Below are positions 27,713-37,126 of a stretch of DNA of 64,000 nucleotides, one piece after another. The stretch is from positions 868,001 through 932,000 of the forward strand of contig NZ_AP012977.1 in assembly GCF_016592595.1 (NCBI RefSeq), read 5' to 3'. How positions within the stretch are numbered: the first letter of the stretch is position 1; every line of letters begins with the position of its first letter. Origin of the DNA: Abyssogena phaseoliformis symbiont OG214. Lineage in GTDB: Bacteria > Pseudomonadota > Gammaproteobacteria > PS1 > Pseudothioglobaceae. The position numbers and the translations under genes were made by a program. The notes under the pieces are model-generated. The model did not search any database and was not told the origin of the DNA. It saw nothing but the letters and a program-made list of their open reading frames with translations.

Positions 27713-27736
27713 AAAACCCGCTTTAAGGGTTTTTTT
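27713..27736 (+). terminator. Intrinsic terminator in the metK leader
   Basis: AAAACCC at 27713-27719 pairs with GGGTTTT at 27727-27733 around a 7-nt loop and runs into seven T. It lies between the aptamer and the metK ribosome site (AAGGAG, 27744), so it is well placed as the expression platform of a transcriptional SAM switch. Confidence 0.75.
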
Positions 27737-27757
27737 GTTTTACAAGGAGAATAAACA

Positions 27758-28891
27758 ATGATATTCACTTCTGAATCTGTCTCTGCTGGTCACCCTGATA
27801 AAGTTTGTGATCAAATTTCTGATGCCATCTTAGATGCAGCATTAACACAAGATAAAAATTCACGTGTTGCTGTTGAAACTTTAGTTAAAGACAATCATGT
27901 CGTACTGGCAGGTGAAATTACCACAGGCGCCAACATTAACTTTGAGCAAATTGTGCGCAACACTATTATTGACATTGGCTACAATTGTGATGAATATGGC
28001 TTTAATGGTCACACTTGCGACATTACTAATTTATTAGGTGAACAATCTCAAGATATCGCCTTAGGCGTTGACGAATCATCTAATCACGAACAAGGTGCAG
28101 GCGACCAAGGTTTAATGTTTGGTTATGCTTGCAATGCCACTAACGTATTGATGCCGGCACCTATTTTATATGCACACCTTTTGGTTGCACGTCAAGCAAA
28201 ACTAATGAAAGATGGTACATTACCTTGGTTGCGCCCTGATGCAAAATCCCAAGTGTCCATGATTTATGATGGTCATACAATTAAAGGTATTGACGCTGTT
28301 GTTTTATCAACCCAACATGATAATGATATTTCGCTTACAGATTTGCGAGAGGCTATCTTGGAGGAAGTCATAAAGCCTGTACTGCCTAGTGAATGGCTAA
28401 GTAATAAAACCCAGTATCACATCAACCCAACAGGTCATTTTGTCATTGGTGGCCCAGTAGGTGATGCAGGTCTTACAGGTCGTAAAATTATTGTTGACAC
28501 TTATGGTGGCATGGCTCGCCACGGTGGCGGTGCATTTTCTGGCAAAGACCCATCAAAGGTTGACCGCTCTGCAGCTTATGCAACGCGTTATATAGCTAAA
28601 AATATTGTTGCTGCTGGCTTGGCTGATAGGTGTGAGATTCAAGTCTCTTATGCCATTGGTGTGGCAGAACCTACCTCAATTAATGTGGAAACCTTTGGTA
28701 CAGGAAAAATCAGCAACCAGGCAATTGAGCGCTTAATACACGAGCACTTTGACTTACGTCCTAAAGGCTTAATTGCAATGCTTGACCTTAAACGCCCTAT
28801 TTATCAAAAAACTGCCAGTTATGGTCACTTTGGACGTATAGAAAATGACATCAGTTGGGAAAAAACTGACCGTGCTCACTTATTAAAATAA
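27758..28891 (+). CDS. metK: S-adenosylmethionine synthetase
   Basis: 377 residues. Motifs seen are [18 protein letters not shown] at the N-terminus, [12 protein letters not shown] (the methionine/ATP loop) near residue 113, and [19 protein letters not shown] near residue 255. It makes SAM from methionine and ATP. A strong ribosome site (AAGGAG) precedes the ATG. A SAM-II-like aptamer and terminator lie upstream, and ahcY follows after an independent SAH riboswitch. Confidence 0.97.
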   Translation: MIFTSESVSAGHPDKVCDQISDAILDAALTQDKNSRVAVETLVKDNHVVLAGEITTGANINFEQIVRNTIIDIGYNCDEYGFNGHTCDITNLLGEQSQDIALGVDESSNHEQGAGDQGLMFGYACNATNVLMPAPILYAHLLVARQAKLMKDGTLPWLRPDAKSQVSMIYDGHTIKGIDAVVLSTQHDNDISLTDLREAILEEVIKPVLPSEWLSNKTQYHINPTGHFVIGGPVGDAGLTGRKIIVDTYGGMARHGGGAFSGKDPSKVDRSAAYATRYIAKNIVAAGLADRCEIQVSYAIGVAEPTSINVETFGTGKISNQAIERLIHEHFDLRPKGLIAMLDLKRPIYQKTASYGHFGRIENDISWEKTDRAHLLK

Positions 28892-28902
28892 ATCATTATT
28901 GG

Positions 28903-28908
28903 TATAAT
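28903..28908 (+). promoter_or_regulatory. -10 element of the ahcY transcript
   Basis: TATAAT at 28903-28908 lies about 10 nt before the conserved start of the SAH aptamer, as expected if the riboswitch is at the 5' end of the mRNA. Confidence 0.55.
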
Positions 28909-28918
28909 AACCAACATA

Positions 28919-28980
28919 CCAAGGAGCGTTGCATTGAAAAACCCTTTTCAATCAGGCTTGGCAAATCAAAACGACGCTCA
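28919..28980 (+). promoter_or_regulatory. SAH riboswitch ahead of ahcY
   Basis: GAGCGT at 28924-28929 pairs with ACGCTC at 28974-28979 (P1). ATTGAAAA/TTTTCAAT at 28933-28952 makes a perfect 8-bp P2. AGGCTTGG at 28954-28961 corresponds to the conserved AGGCUCGG of the class. CCAAG at 28919-28923 can pair with CTTGG at 28957-28961 as the pseudoknot. SAH riboswitches switch on ahcY when the toxic product SAH builds up. No terminator follows; the ribosome site AGGAG is 20 nt downstream, so control is probably at translation. Confidence 0.88.
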
Positions 28981-29011
28981 TTTTTTTAAACCCTTTTAGG
29001 AGAACAAAAAA

Positions 29012-30382
29012 ATGAGTAACCCAACCTTAAATAACCAAGATTACAAAGTTGCTGATATGGCACTAGCCAATTATGGCCGTAAAGAAATAGAGCTTGCAGA
29101 AGCAGAAATGCCAGCACTGATGACACTTCGGGAAAAATATCGAAGCACGCAGCCATTAAAAGATGCCAAAATTCTTGGCTGTATTCACATGACCATTCAA
29201 ACCGCTGTTTTAATGGAAACATTGATTGATTTAGGTGCACAAGTGCGCTGGTCAAGTTGCAATATCTTTTCAACCCAAGACCACGCCGCTAGTGCTATGG
29301 TAGCAGCCAATATTCCAACTTTTGCTTGGAAAGGCGAGACTGAAGAGGAATTTTTATGGTGTATTGAGAAAACTATTTTAGAAAATGGCAAACCCTGGGC
29401 AGCCAACATGGTGCTTGATGATGGTGGTGATTTAACCCAAATGCTACACGAAAAATATCCAGAAATGTTGGCTAACATTCACGGTATTTCTGAGGAAACC
29501 ACAACGGGTGTTCATCGTTTATTAGAAATGATGGAAAAAGGCTCGCTTAAAGTGCCTGCTATTAATGTAAACGACTCAATCACCAAATCAAAAAATGACA
29601 ATAAATACGGTTGTCGTCACTCGTTAAATGATGCTATTAAGCGCGGCACTGATATGCTCATGTCGGGTAAAAAAGCACTGGTGATTGGCTATGGTGACGT
29701 TGGTAAAGGTTCTGCGCAATCATTACGCCAAGAAAGCATGATTGTTAAAATCAGTGAAATTGACCCAATCTGCGCCATGCAAGCTTGTATGGATGGTTTT
29801 GAAATTGTTTCTCCTTATATTAACGGCATCAATACAGGCTCAATTAATGGTATCAATAAAGACTTGTTAAGTACAACTGATTTAATCGTCACCACCACAG
29901 GCAATATTAATGTTTGTGATGATGCGATGCTACAAACCCTTAAATCAGGCTCAGTAGTTTGCAATATTGGGCATTTTGACAATGAAATTGATACACAGTA
30001 TATGCGTGATAATTGGCGTTGGGACGAAGTAAAGCCTCAAGTTCATCGTATCTTTAGAACAGATAATAAAAATGACTATTTAATTTTATTATCCGAAGGT
30101 CGCCTAGTTAACTTGGGCAATGCAACAGGACACCCAAGCCGTATTATGGATGGCTCATTTGCCAATCAAGTCTTGGCACAAATGCACTTATTTGATGCAA
30201 AATTTGCCGACAAAGGCGGTGATATTTATGTTGAGGTACTGCCTAAAAAGTTAGACGAGGAAGTGGCCTCAAACATGGTGAGTGGTTTTGGTGGTGTACT
30301 TACAGTTATGACAACTACTCAAGCTAACTACATTAATGCCCCTAAAAATGGCCCTTTCAAGCCTGAAAGCTATAAGTATTAA
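29012..30382 (+). CDS. ahcY: S-adenosylhomocysteine hydrolase
   Basis: 456 residues. Landmarks are [31 protein letters not shown], the NAD-binding [14 protein letters not shown] and [19 protein letters not shown], with the C-terminal Lys/Tyr end FKPESYKY that reaches the neighbouring subunit. It splits SAH to adenosine and homocysteine. Transcribed in line with metK but with its own promoter and SAH riboswitch. Confidence 0.97.
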   Translation: MSNPTLNNQDYKVADMALANYGRKEIELAEAEMPALMTLREKYRSTQPLKDAKILGCIHMTIQTAVLMETLIDLGAQVRWSSCNIFSTQDHAASAMVAANIPTFAWKGETEEEFLWCIEKTILENGKPWAANMVLDDGGDLTQMLHEKYPEMLANIHGISEETTTGVHRLLEMMEKGSLKVPAINVNDSITKSKNDNKYGCRHSLNDAIKRGTDMLMSGKKALVIGYGDVGKGSAQSLRQESMIVKISEIDPICAMQACMDGFEIVSPYINGINTGSINGINKDLLSTTDLIVTTTGNINVCDDAMLQTLKSGSVVCNIGHFDNEIDTQYMRDNWRWDEVKPQVHRIFRTDNKNDYLILLSEGRLVNLGNATGHPSRIMDGSFANQVLAQMHLFDAKFADKGGDIYVEVLPKKLDEEVASNMVSGFGGVLTVMTTTQANYINAPKNGPFKPESYKY

Positions 30383-30481
30383 ATAATCATGTCAAAAAGA
30401 CGCCCAGAAAAAACACTTTGATACAAGACTTTTTTATGGCAATTTGCGGTAAAATTTTTGTTATTTTTCTGTTGAATTAGT

Positions 30482-31405
30482 ATGTCAATTTCAGACTTAG
30501 ACGCCTGTACTTCATTCCAAAATTTAATCTTAAAATTGCAAACTTTTTGGGCTTTAAAGGGATGTGCTTTATTACAGCCCTTTGACATGGAAATGGGTGC
30601 TGGCACCTTTCATCCTGCTACGTTTCTAAGGGCCATTGGTCCTGAACCCTGGAAGGTGGCTTATGTGCAACCTTCTCGTCGCCCCACCGATGGTCGCTAT
30701 GGCGAAAATCCAAATCGTTTACAACACTATTATCAGTTCCAAGTATTGCTAAAACCTTCACCTATAGACATTCAAGATTTGTATTTAGAGTCTTTAACTG
30801 AAATTGGTATTGATTTAACCAAACATGATGTACGCTTTGTGGAAGACAACTGGGAATCACCAACTTTAGGGGCTTGGGGCTTGGGTTGGGAAGTTTGGTT
30901 AAACGGCATGGAAGTTTCTCAATTTACCTATTTTCAGCAAGTGGGTGGCTTGGTTTGCAAACCTGTATCGGGTGAGCTTACTTACGGCTTAGAACGTTTA
31001 GCTATGTACCTACAAGGCGTTGATAGTGTATTTGACTTGGTCTGGGCTGAGGGCGTTAGTTATTTTGATGTATTCCATCAAAACGAAGTTGAACAATCAA
31101 AATATAACTTTGAAATTTCCAATACCGAGGTACTATTCAGGCAATTTAATGAGGCGGAAACCATGCATAAAGAATTAATTAAAGCATCATTGCCTTACCC
31201 TGCCTATGAACAAGTAATAAAAGCGTCACACTTATTTAATTTACTTGATGCGCGCCACGCTATTAGCGTGACAGATCGTGCACGATTTATTCGTAAAGTA
31301 CACGCTATGAGTCAAAAGGTGGCGCAAACTTACTATGCCTCACGTCAAGCTTTAGGTTTTCTAATGCTCAAGCAAGACACAGAAACTAAGGCAAGTAAAA
31401 AATAA
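30482..31405 (+). CDS. glyQ: Glycyl-tRNA synthetase alpha subunit
   Basis: 307 residues. Class II core with [38 protein letters not shown] and [16 protein letters not shown]. It carries the aminoacylation site of the alpha2beta2 enzyme. The beta subunit gene glyS is about 14 kb away on the other strand; in most bacteria the pair is adjacent. Followed after 1 nt by a DedA/YqaA-type gene. Confidence 0.97.
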   Translation: MSISDLDACTSFQNLILKLQTFWALKGCALLQPFDMEMGAGTFHPATFLRAIGPEPWKVAYVQPSRRPTDGRYGENPNRLQHYYQFQVLLKPSPIDIQDLYLESLTEIGIDLTKHDVRFVEDNWESPTLGAWGLGWEVWLNGMEVSQFTYFQQVGGLVCKPVSGELTYGLERLAMYLQGVDSVFDLVWAEGVSYFDVFHQNEVEQSKYNFEISNTEVLFRQFNEAETMHKELIKASLPYPAYEQVIKASHLFNLLDARHAISVTDRARFIRKVHAMSQKVAQTYYASRQALGFLMLKQDTETKASKK

Positions 31406-31406
31406 C

Positions 31407-31979
31407 ATGGATATATTCTCCCAAATTTATTTAAGAATTCTTAACTGGGCTGAAAGCAGATATGCCATTTATTATTTATCTGTGATTAGTTTTTTAGAAT
31501 CTAGCATTTTGCCTTATCCACCGCCTGATGTAATATTAGTACCCATGGCGCTCAAACGCCCTGACAAAGCCTACTATTTTGCTTTTATTTGTACTATTTT
31601 TTCAGTGCTTGGTGGCTTGGTTGGGTATTTTCTAGGCGAAGTATTATTGCAATTTTTATTGGGTTTTGAACTCATCAAACCAGAATCAGTTGCACACATT
31701 AAAACATTTTTTGATACTTATGGCATCTGGGTAGTTGGCATTGCAGCATTTAGCCCTATTCCATACAAACTGGCCACCATTACTGCTGGCACTATGTCCA
31801 TGGCATTATTGCCATTTATTATTATGTCACTCATTGCGCGTGCAGCCAGATATTATTTAGTTGCCTCTCTGGTCAAAGCTTATGGCCCACAGTGTGATCA
31901 GTGGCTACAAAAATACATTGACCGTTTAGGTTATGTTCTAATTGTGGTTATTGCACTGGGTATTTGGTATGCTAGTTAA
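31407..31979 (+). CDS. yqaA: YqaA/DedA-like membrane protein
   Basis: 190 residues with four to five membrane segments. SVISFLESSILPYPPPDVILVPMAL and GIAAFSPIPYKLATITAGTMSM match the SNARE-associated (VTT) domain of YqaA. The family is thought to handle lipids, by analogy with DedA flippases; the substrate is unknown. Its 3' end overlaps the next gene by 11 nt. Confidence 0.82.
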   Translation: MDIFSQIYLRILNWAESRYAIYYLSVISFLESSILPYPPPDVILVPMALKRPDKAYYFAFICTIFSVLGGLVGYFLGEVLLQFLLGFELIKPESVAHIKTFFDTYGIWVVGIAAFSPIPYKLATITAGTMSMALLPFIIMSLIARAARYYLVASLVKAYGPQCDQWLQKYIDRLGYVLIVVIALGIWYAS

Positions 31980-32493
31980 ATTTTTAGCCCTTGGGCTTGT
32001 TTTGCTATTAATGACAGGTTGTTTTTCTTCTCAACAAGAAGTTATTATTGTCGAAAAATCCATCAACTTACAAAATATTAGTCAACACAAGTTGACCAAC
32101 GCCAAGAGAACAAAACAAAAAATTGTTAGAAAGGAAAATAGAAAAACCAACAGGTGGTCTATTCCAGTTAAAGGCAACATCAGTAAAACTTTCTCAACAA
32201 GAAACAAACATTTGGGCTTAACTTTTGACACTAAAGCCGGGCAAAATGTACGCGCTATTCGTAATGGTAAAGTGGTATATGTTGGTAATAAAATGAAAAG
32301 CCATGGCAAAATGATTATCATTCGCCACCTGTTTGGCTTTTACAGTTCATACACACAAAATAAAGACTTAATAGTGGAAAATGGTGATACTGTCACCAAA
32401 GGACAAATAATTGCCATCACTAGTAAAGTGCCATTCTACTTTGAAATGAAAAAATTTAAACAACCGATTAACCCGATTAAGTATTTGAAATAA
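31969..32493 (+). CDS. LytM-domain lipoprotein (NlpD/EnvC-like, degenerate)
   Basis: 174 residues from ATG 31969, chosen because it begins a lipoprotein signal (LLLMTGCFSS). The LytM/M23 domain has HLGLTFDTKAGQNVRAIRNG and SHGKMIIIRHLFG, but the second metal motif HxH is lost: YSSYTQNK and PFYFEM stand where Y.H and HxHFE are expected. It is therefore probably a non-catalytic amidase activator like NlpD or EnvC. No LysM domain is present, unlike E. coli NlpD. Confidence 0.72.
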   Translation: MLVKFLALGLVLLLMTGCFSSQQEVIIVEKSINLQNISQHKLTNAKRTKQKIVRKENRKTNRWSIPVKGNISKTFSTRNKHLGLTFDTKAGQNVRAIRNGKVVYVGNKMKSHGKMIIIRHLFGFYSSYTQNKDLIVENGDTVTKGQIIAITSKVPFYFEMKKFKQPINPIKYLK

Positions 32494-32522
32494 CAAACCA
32501 AAAGTTAGTTAAAATAAAATTC

Positions 32523-33548
32523 ATGAATGACTTTTTACAAAACATAACGCCCTATCAATCCATTGGTGCTTTATTTGCTATTGCATTCACTGCGCACCTA
32601 ACACTTAGCTTTATTTTAAACAGCATCGCTAAACATACCAGCAAAACAAAAAACCAACTAGATGACCATTTAATCAAAGCAGTGTCACCACCACTTAAAG
32701 TGTTAATTTGGTTTGGTTTGGTATTTTTATCAATTAGTGTATTTAAAGACCAAATTAAAATCTTAGCTAGTGTTATTGCCTATATTGATACCATGCCCAT
32801 CTTTATCATTACTTGGGGCGCTGTTCGAATGATCTCAGGCGTTGAGGCTTACTTAATTGAAAAAGATACACAGATTGATAATGATTCGGTTAGACTATTT
32901 TCAAGACTAGCTAGAATTTTAATTATCATTGCTATTGCCTTAGGTGTGGCGCAATACTTAGGTTTTTCAATCTCTGGCTTGCTTACATTTGGTGGTGTTG
33001 GTGGCATTGTGATGGGCTTTGCTGCTAAAGATATGTTGTCAAATATTTTTGGCGGATTGATGATTCAAATGGATAAGCCTTTTTCAACAGGCGACTGGAT
33101 TCGCTCTGATAAATTTGAAGGCACGGTTGAAAAAATTGGCTGGCGTATGACGCGTATCCGCACTTTTAGCAAAAATCCTGTTTACATTCCCAATTCAATT
33201 TTTGCCACCATTCCCATTGAAACACCATCACGCATGACTAATCGTCGTATTAAAGAAGTGATTGGCATTCGTTATGACGATATTGAACAACTCCCTGTCA
33301 TTATGAGTGAAATAGAACAAATGCTTAAAAAGCATGCAGACATTGACCATTCTCAATCACTAAGAGTTTATTTTAATCATTTTAATGCCTCCTCGCTTGA
33401 TTTTAATGTGTATGCCTTTACCAACACCATTAATAAAACCACCTATCAGAAAGTAAAAGAGAAAATCCTATTAAGCATTGCACAAATTATTACCAAACAC
33501 AACGCTGAGATTGCCTACCCTACCCAAACCTTGTATATTCAGAAATAA
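32523..33548 (+). CDS. MscS-family mechanosensitive channel
   Basis: 341 residues with four or five membrane helices. The pore helix and following beta domain read FGGVGGIVMGFAAKDMLSNI and GGLMIQMDKPFSTGDWIR, then YIPNSIFATIPIETPSRMTNR. MscS channels release solutes on hypo-osmotic shock. The extra N-terminal helices make it a YnaI/YbdG-sized type rather than the minimal MscS. It ends 6 nt before miaB. Confidence 0.88.
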   Translation: MNDFLQNITPYQSIGALFAIAFTAHLTLSFILNSIAKHTSKTKNQLDDHLIKAVSPPLKVLIWFGLVFLSISVFKDQIKILASVIAYIDTMPIFIITWGAVRMISGVEAYLIEKDTQIDNDSVRLFSRLARILIIIAIALGVAQYLGFSISGLLTFGGVGGIVMGFAAKDMLSNIFGGLMIQMDKPFSTGDWIRSDKFEGTVEKIGWRMTRIRTFSKNPVYIPNSIFATIPIETPSRMTNRRIKEVIGIRYDDIEQLPVIMSEIEQMLKKHADIDHSQSLRVYFNHFNASSLDFNVYAFTNTINKTTYQKVKEKILLSIAQIITKHNAEIAYPTQTLYIQK

Positions 33549-33554
33549 AAATTT

Positions 33555-34874
33555 ATGCAAAAATTATACATTCGTACTTTTGGATGCCAGATGAATGAAT
33601 ACGATTCTAATAAAATGGCTGATGTGCTTAAACACTCCCATGGTTTGGTGCTAATTGATGATGCAACTAGTGCCGATGTACTGCTACTTAATACTTGCTC
33701 AATTCGTGAAAAAGCCCAAGAAAAACTATTCCATCAACTCGGTCGTTGGCGCAAATTAAAAGACAAAAATCCTAATTTAATCATTGGCGTAGGTGGCTGT
33801 GTTGCCTCACAAGAAGGTGAGTTAATTCTTAAGCGTGCCCCTTATGTGGATATTATTTTTGGTCCACAAACCTTACATAGATTGCCAAATATGCTCAATG
33901 ATGCACTCAATAAGAAGCAAACTAATATTGATATTTCATTTCCAGAAATTGAAAAGTTTGACCATCTGCCAAAACCAGAAACCAACGCCGTTACAGCTTT
34001 TGTCTCAATTATGGAAGGTTGTAGCAAATATTGTACATTTTGTATTGTGCCTTATACACGTGGTGAAGAAGTATCACGCCCATTTAATGATGTCATCAAT
34101 GAAGTTAAAATTTTAGCCAACCAAGGTGTTAGGGAAGTTAACTTACTTGGACAAAATGTCAATTCCTATCAGGGTTTGATGGATGATGAGGAGGTGGCTG
34201 ATTTAGCATTGTTAATTAACATTGTGGCTCAAATTGATGGTATTAAACGCATTCGCTATACTACCTCACATCCAACCCAATTTAACGACAGTTTAATTGA
34301 GGCTTACATGGAGGTGCCAGAATTGGTTTCACACTTACACTTGCCCATTCAAAGCGGTTCTGACAAAATTCTCAGACTAATGAAGCGTGGACACATGACC
34401 ATTGAATATAAATCAAAAATTAGAAAATTACGTAAAATTCGCCCAGATATCTCTATATCAAGTGATTTTATTATTGGTTTTCCGGGTGAAAATGAGCAAG
34501 ATTTTCTTGCCACCATGGCACTGATTGATGATATTGGCTTTGATAAATCATTTAGTTTTATCTATTCTGCTCGCCCTGGAACACTTGCTGCAAGTTATCC
34601 TGATGATGTCGATATGAATGTTAAAAAACAGCGTCTGGCATTAGTACAAAAAGCAATAGACAAAAACACTGAACACATTTCTAAATCAATGGTCGGTAAT
34701 ATGCAAAAAGTATTGGTAGAGAATGTAGCCAAAAAAGGAAATCACTTATTTGGACGTACAGAAAATATGCGTAATACACACTTCAAAGGTGACAAATCCC
34801 TGATTGGTCAAATTGTCAATGTAAAAATCACCCAAGGTCGTGGCAACTCTTTATTGGGTGATTTGGTTACCTAA
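33555..34874 (+). CDS. miaB: tRNA-2-methylthio-N6-dimethylallyladenosine synthase MiaB
   Basis: 439 residues. N-terminal cluster Cys are in [24 protein letters not shown] and GGCVASQEG. The radical-SAM motif is [15 protein letters not shown] near residue 155, and a TRAM domain closes the protein ([17 protein letters not shown]). It adds the methylthio group to i6A37; miaA, which makes i6A37, is at 53728. In E. coli ybeZ and ybeY follow; here two copper genes intervene before phoH. Confidence 0.96.
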   Translation: MQKLYIRTFGCQMNEYDSNKMADVLKHSHGLVLIDDATSADVLLLNTCSIREKAQEKLFHQLGRWRKLKDKNPNLIIGVGGCVASQEGELILKRAPYVDIIFGPQTLHRLPNMLNDALNKKQTNIDISFPEIEKFDHLPKPETNAVTAFVSIMEGCSKYCTFCIVPYTRGEEVSRPFNDVINEVKILANQGVREVNLLGQNVNSYQGLMDDEEVADLALLINIVAQIDGIKRIRYTTSHPTQFNDSLIEAYMEVPELVSHLHLPIQSGSDKILRLMKRGHMTIEYKSKIRKLRKIRPDISISSDFIIGFPGENEQDFLATMALIDDIGFDKSFSFIYSARPGTLAASYPDDVDMNVKKQRLALVQKAIDKNTEHISKSMVGNMQKVLVENVAKKGNHLFGRTENMRNTHFKGDKSLIGQIVNVKITQGRGNSLLGDLVT

Positions 34875-34949
34875 ATATATTGTGATTTGGTAAAGTAGCA
34901 ATTTAAGATAAGCCCTTACAGGTCACCTAACAATAACAAAAGATTTTCT

Positions 34950-35627
34950 TTAATAATTTTCAACCAATAGTTCAATATCATCAGCCATTTCGAGCGGATT
35001 GTGTGGCGATGGGAAGCCAGCAAAAATTTGCCCATCCGGATTGACCAAATAAATCCAAGCAGTATGATTAATTAAATAACCGGATTCCAGCACCCCTTCT
35101 GGCAATGGCTCGTCATTTTTAAGAATTGTTGGCTTGCCATTTTTTGCATAAACTACTCGTTCATAATAAGCACCAAAATCTTGCACCAATTGATTAATCT
35201 GGTTCTGATCTCCAGACACACCTAAAAAACTTGTATCAAAATGGGTTACATAAGTTTTTAACACTTTAGGCGTATCTCTAATCGGATCAAAAGTAATGGT
35301 GACAAGATTGGGCACAATGCTGGCACTTCTTTTAATAAGCGTGGATTTGAGTATTGACATATCCACCAATCCAGTGGGGCATACGTCTGGACAATGTGTA
35401 TAAATAAAAGACAATAACGTCCACTTACCCTTAAAGTTTTTGTTATCAAATTTATTATTATTATGATCAATCAGCGAAAAAGAAGACAATTCTTTATCAG
35501 GATTGTAAAGCATGAAAGAAACTTTAAGTTGTTTTGCCAGCTCTTTGTAATGGTTGCCAAAATTGACATACAAAGACAAAGCAATTACTGTCGCCACAAC
35601 AGTAATAATTAATACTTTTTTAAACAT
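34950..35627 (-). CDS. SCO1/SenC copper chaperone
   Basis: 225 residues with an N-terminal anchor (VLIITVVATVIALSLYVNF). The copper site is YTHCPDVCPTGLVDMS (CxxxC) near residue 85, with the distal His in INHTAWIYLVNPDG. SCO proteins deliver copper to the CuA centre of cytochrome c oxidase. It directly follows the PCu(A)C gene with no gap, a usual pairing. Confidence 0.92.
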   Translation of the reverse strand: MFKKVLIITVVATVIALSLYVNFGNHYKELAKQLKVSFMLYNPDKELSSFSLIDHNNNKFDNKNFKGKWTLLSFIYTHCPDVCPTGLVDMSILKSTLIKRSASIVPNLVTITFDPIRDTPKVLKTYVTHFDTSFLGVSGDQNQINQLVQDFGAYYERVVYAKNGKPTILKNDEPLPEGVLESGYLINHTAWIYLVNPDGQIFAGFPSPHNPLEMADDIELLVENY

Positions 35628-36098
35628 TTAAAATTGCTGATATTTCATTGTCATATTTCCTTTTCTTACTTTGGCGCGTAATGTTATTGATAAGCCATTG
35701 TCAAATGCCAACTCTATCATAACAAAGTCGCCTTCATTTGGTACCAACTCAGGGCTAATCATCATAATATGCCAACTACCCGGTTTTAAAGTCAGTTTAC
35801 TGTGGGCGAGAATAGGCATAAAATCTTGCTTAATCATTTTCATCATGCCATTTTTGTGCTCAGTTTTATGCAACTCAAGTCGTTTGTATCCGCTAGCATT
35901 TGCAGATAACAGTTTAATATTATGATCAGAATTATTATGAATTTCCATAAATACACCTAACGCAGGTGCGTTAGGTGGCGCTGAACGTATCCATGGATTA
36001 TGAATAGTAATATCAGCTGTGTCATGACTCATTGCACCTGCTTGAGCAATAACCAATAAGGATAAAACCAGCATCAAACTTGATATCATTTTATTCAT
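35628..36098 (-). CDS. Periplasmic copper chaperone PCu(A)C
   Basis: 156 residues with a signal peptide (SLMLVLSLLVIAQAGAMS). The copper motif HxnMx22HxM is seen as ELHKTEHKNGMMKM followed by GSWHIMMI. It hands Cu(I) to SCO and to CuA. Cotranscribed upstream of the SCO gene. Together they imply a copper-dependent terminal oxidase encoded elsewhere. Confidence 0.9.
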   Translation of the reverse strand: MNKMISSLMLVLSLLVIAQAGAMSHDTADITIHNPWIRSAPPNAPALGVFMEIHNNSDHNIKLLSANASGYKRLELHKTEHKNGMMKMIKQDFMPILAHSKLTLKPGSWHIMMISPELVPNEGDFVMIELAFDNGLSITLRAKVRKGNMTMKYQQF

Positions 36099-36208
36099 TG
36101 TTTTTCTCTTAAGTTATATTGGTAAAATAAACATGATTATATCATAATGAGGAAATTTTTGACATTCTCAAATATGATCTAATTGATTTTTTTTGATAAA
36201 ACAACTTA

Positions 36209-37126
36209 ATGAAATTCACACTTGATATTGATAATGCAGAACAACTGGCTAATATTTGCGGCTCATTGGACAAAAACTTAGAAACCATTGCTAAAAGTTT
36301 TGATGTTGAAATTAGCAATAAAGGCGTTGATTTTAACATCACTGGGGACAACAAAACCTTAACCAGTAAGCTACTTCAAGATCTAGCCATACTAGCAAAA
36401 ACTCAAACAATCAATCTTCACGATGTTGAGCTGGGCATCAAAACACAAACTGATTTCGATTCATCGAGCAAAATTATTAGTATTAAAACTAAGCGTAAAT
36501 TTATCCATGTGCGAAACGTCAACCAACAGCATTACGTTAACGCTATTAAAAATCAAGATTGTACTTTTGGCATTGGTCCTGCAGGCACTGGCAAGACCTA
36601 CCTTGCAGTAGCGCGCGCTGTTGAAGCGCTAGAAAGATCTGATGTACGTCGACTGGTTTTAGTGCGTCCTGCAGTTGAAGCAGGGGAAAAATTAGGGTTT
36701 TTACCTGGCGATATGAATGAAAAAGTTGATCCTTATTTACGCCCTATTTATGATGCACTATATGAAATGATGGGCTTTGAGAAAGTCACCAAATTATTAG
36801 ATAAAAATGTAATTGAAGTCGCGCCACTGGCATTTATGCGTGGTAGGACTTTAAATGAAGCATTTATTATTTTAGATGAGGCGCAAAACACCACCATAGA
36901 GCAAATGAAAATGTTTTTAACCCGATTAGGGTTTGGCTCAAAAATGGTCATTACTGGTGATATCACTCAAATTGATTTACACAAACCCAACCTGTCAGGC
37001 TTATTACATACAATAAAAGTGCTAAAAAATGAACATAAAATTTCATTTTGTCATTTCGAATCAAAAGATGTTGTCAGGCACAAGTTAGTACAACATATTG
37101 TTTTGGCGTATGAAAAATTTGAATAA
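36209..37126 (+). CDS. phoH: PhoH-like ATPase (YbeZ)
   Basis: 305 residues. Walker A is GIGPAGTGKTYLAVARAVEA near residue 123 and Walker B AFIILDEAQNTTIEQM. The N-terminal KH-like part (FDVEISNKGVDFNITGDN) matches YbeZ. It usually pairs with the rRNA-processing enzyme YbeY, but no ybeY follows; the next gene is mnmA, overlapping by 17 nt. Role in RNA metabolism inferred from family. Confidence 0.92.
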   Translation: MKFTLDIDNAEQLANICGSLDKNLETIAKSFDVEISNKGVDFNITGDNKTLTSKLLQDLAILAKTQTINLHDVELGIKTQTDFDSSSKIISIKTKRKFIHVRNVNQQHYVNAIKNQDCTFGIGPAGTGKTYLAVARAVEALERSDVRRLVLVRPAVEAGEKLGFLPGDMNEKVDPYLRPIYDALYEMMGFEKVTKLLDKNVIEVAPLAFMRGRTLNEAFIILDEAQNTTIEQMKMFLTRLGFGSKMVITGDITQIDLHKPNLSGLLHTIKVLKNEHKISFCHFESKDVVRHKLVQHIVLAYEKFE

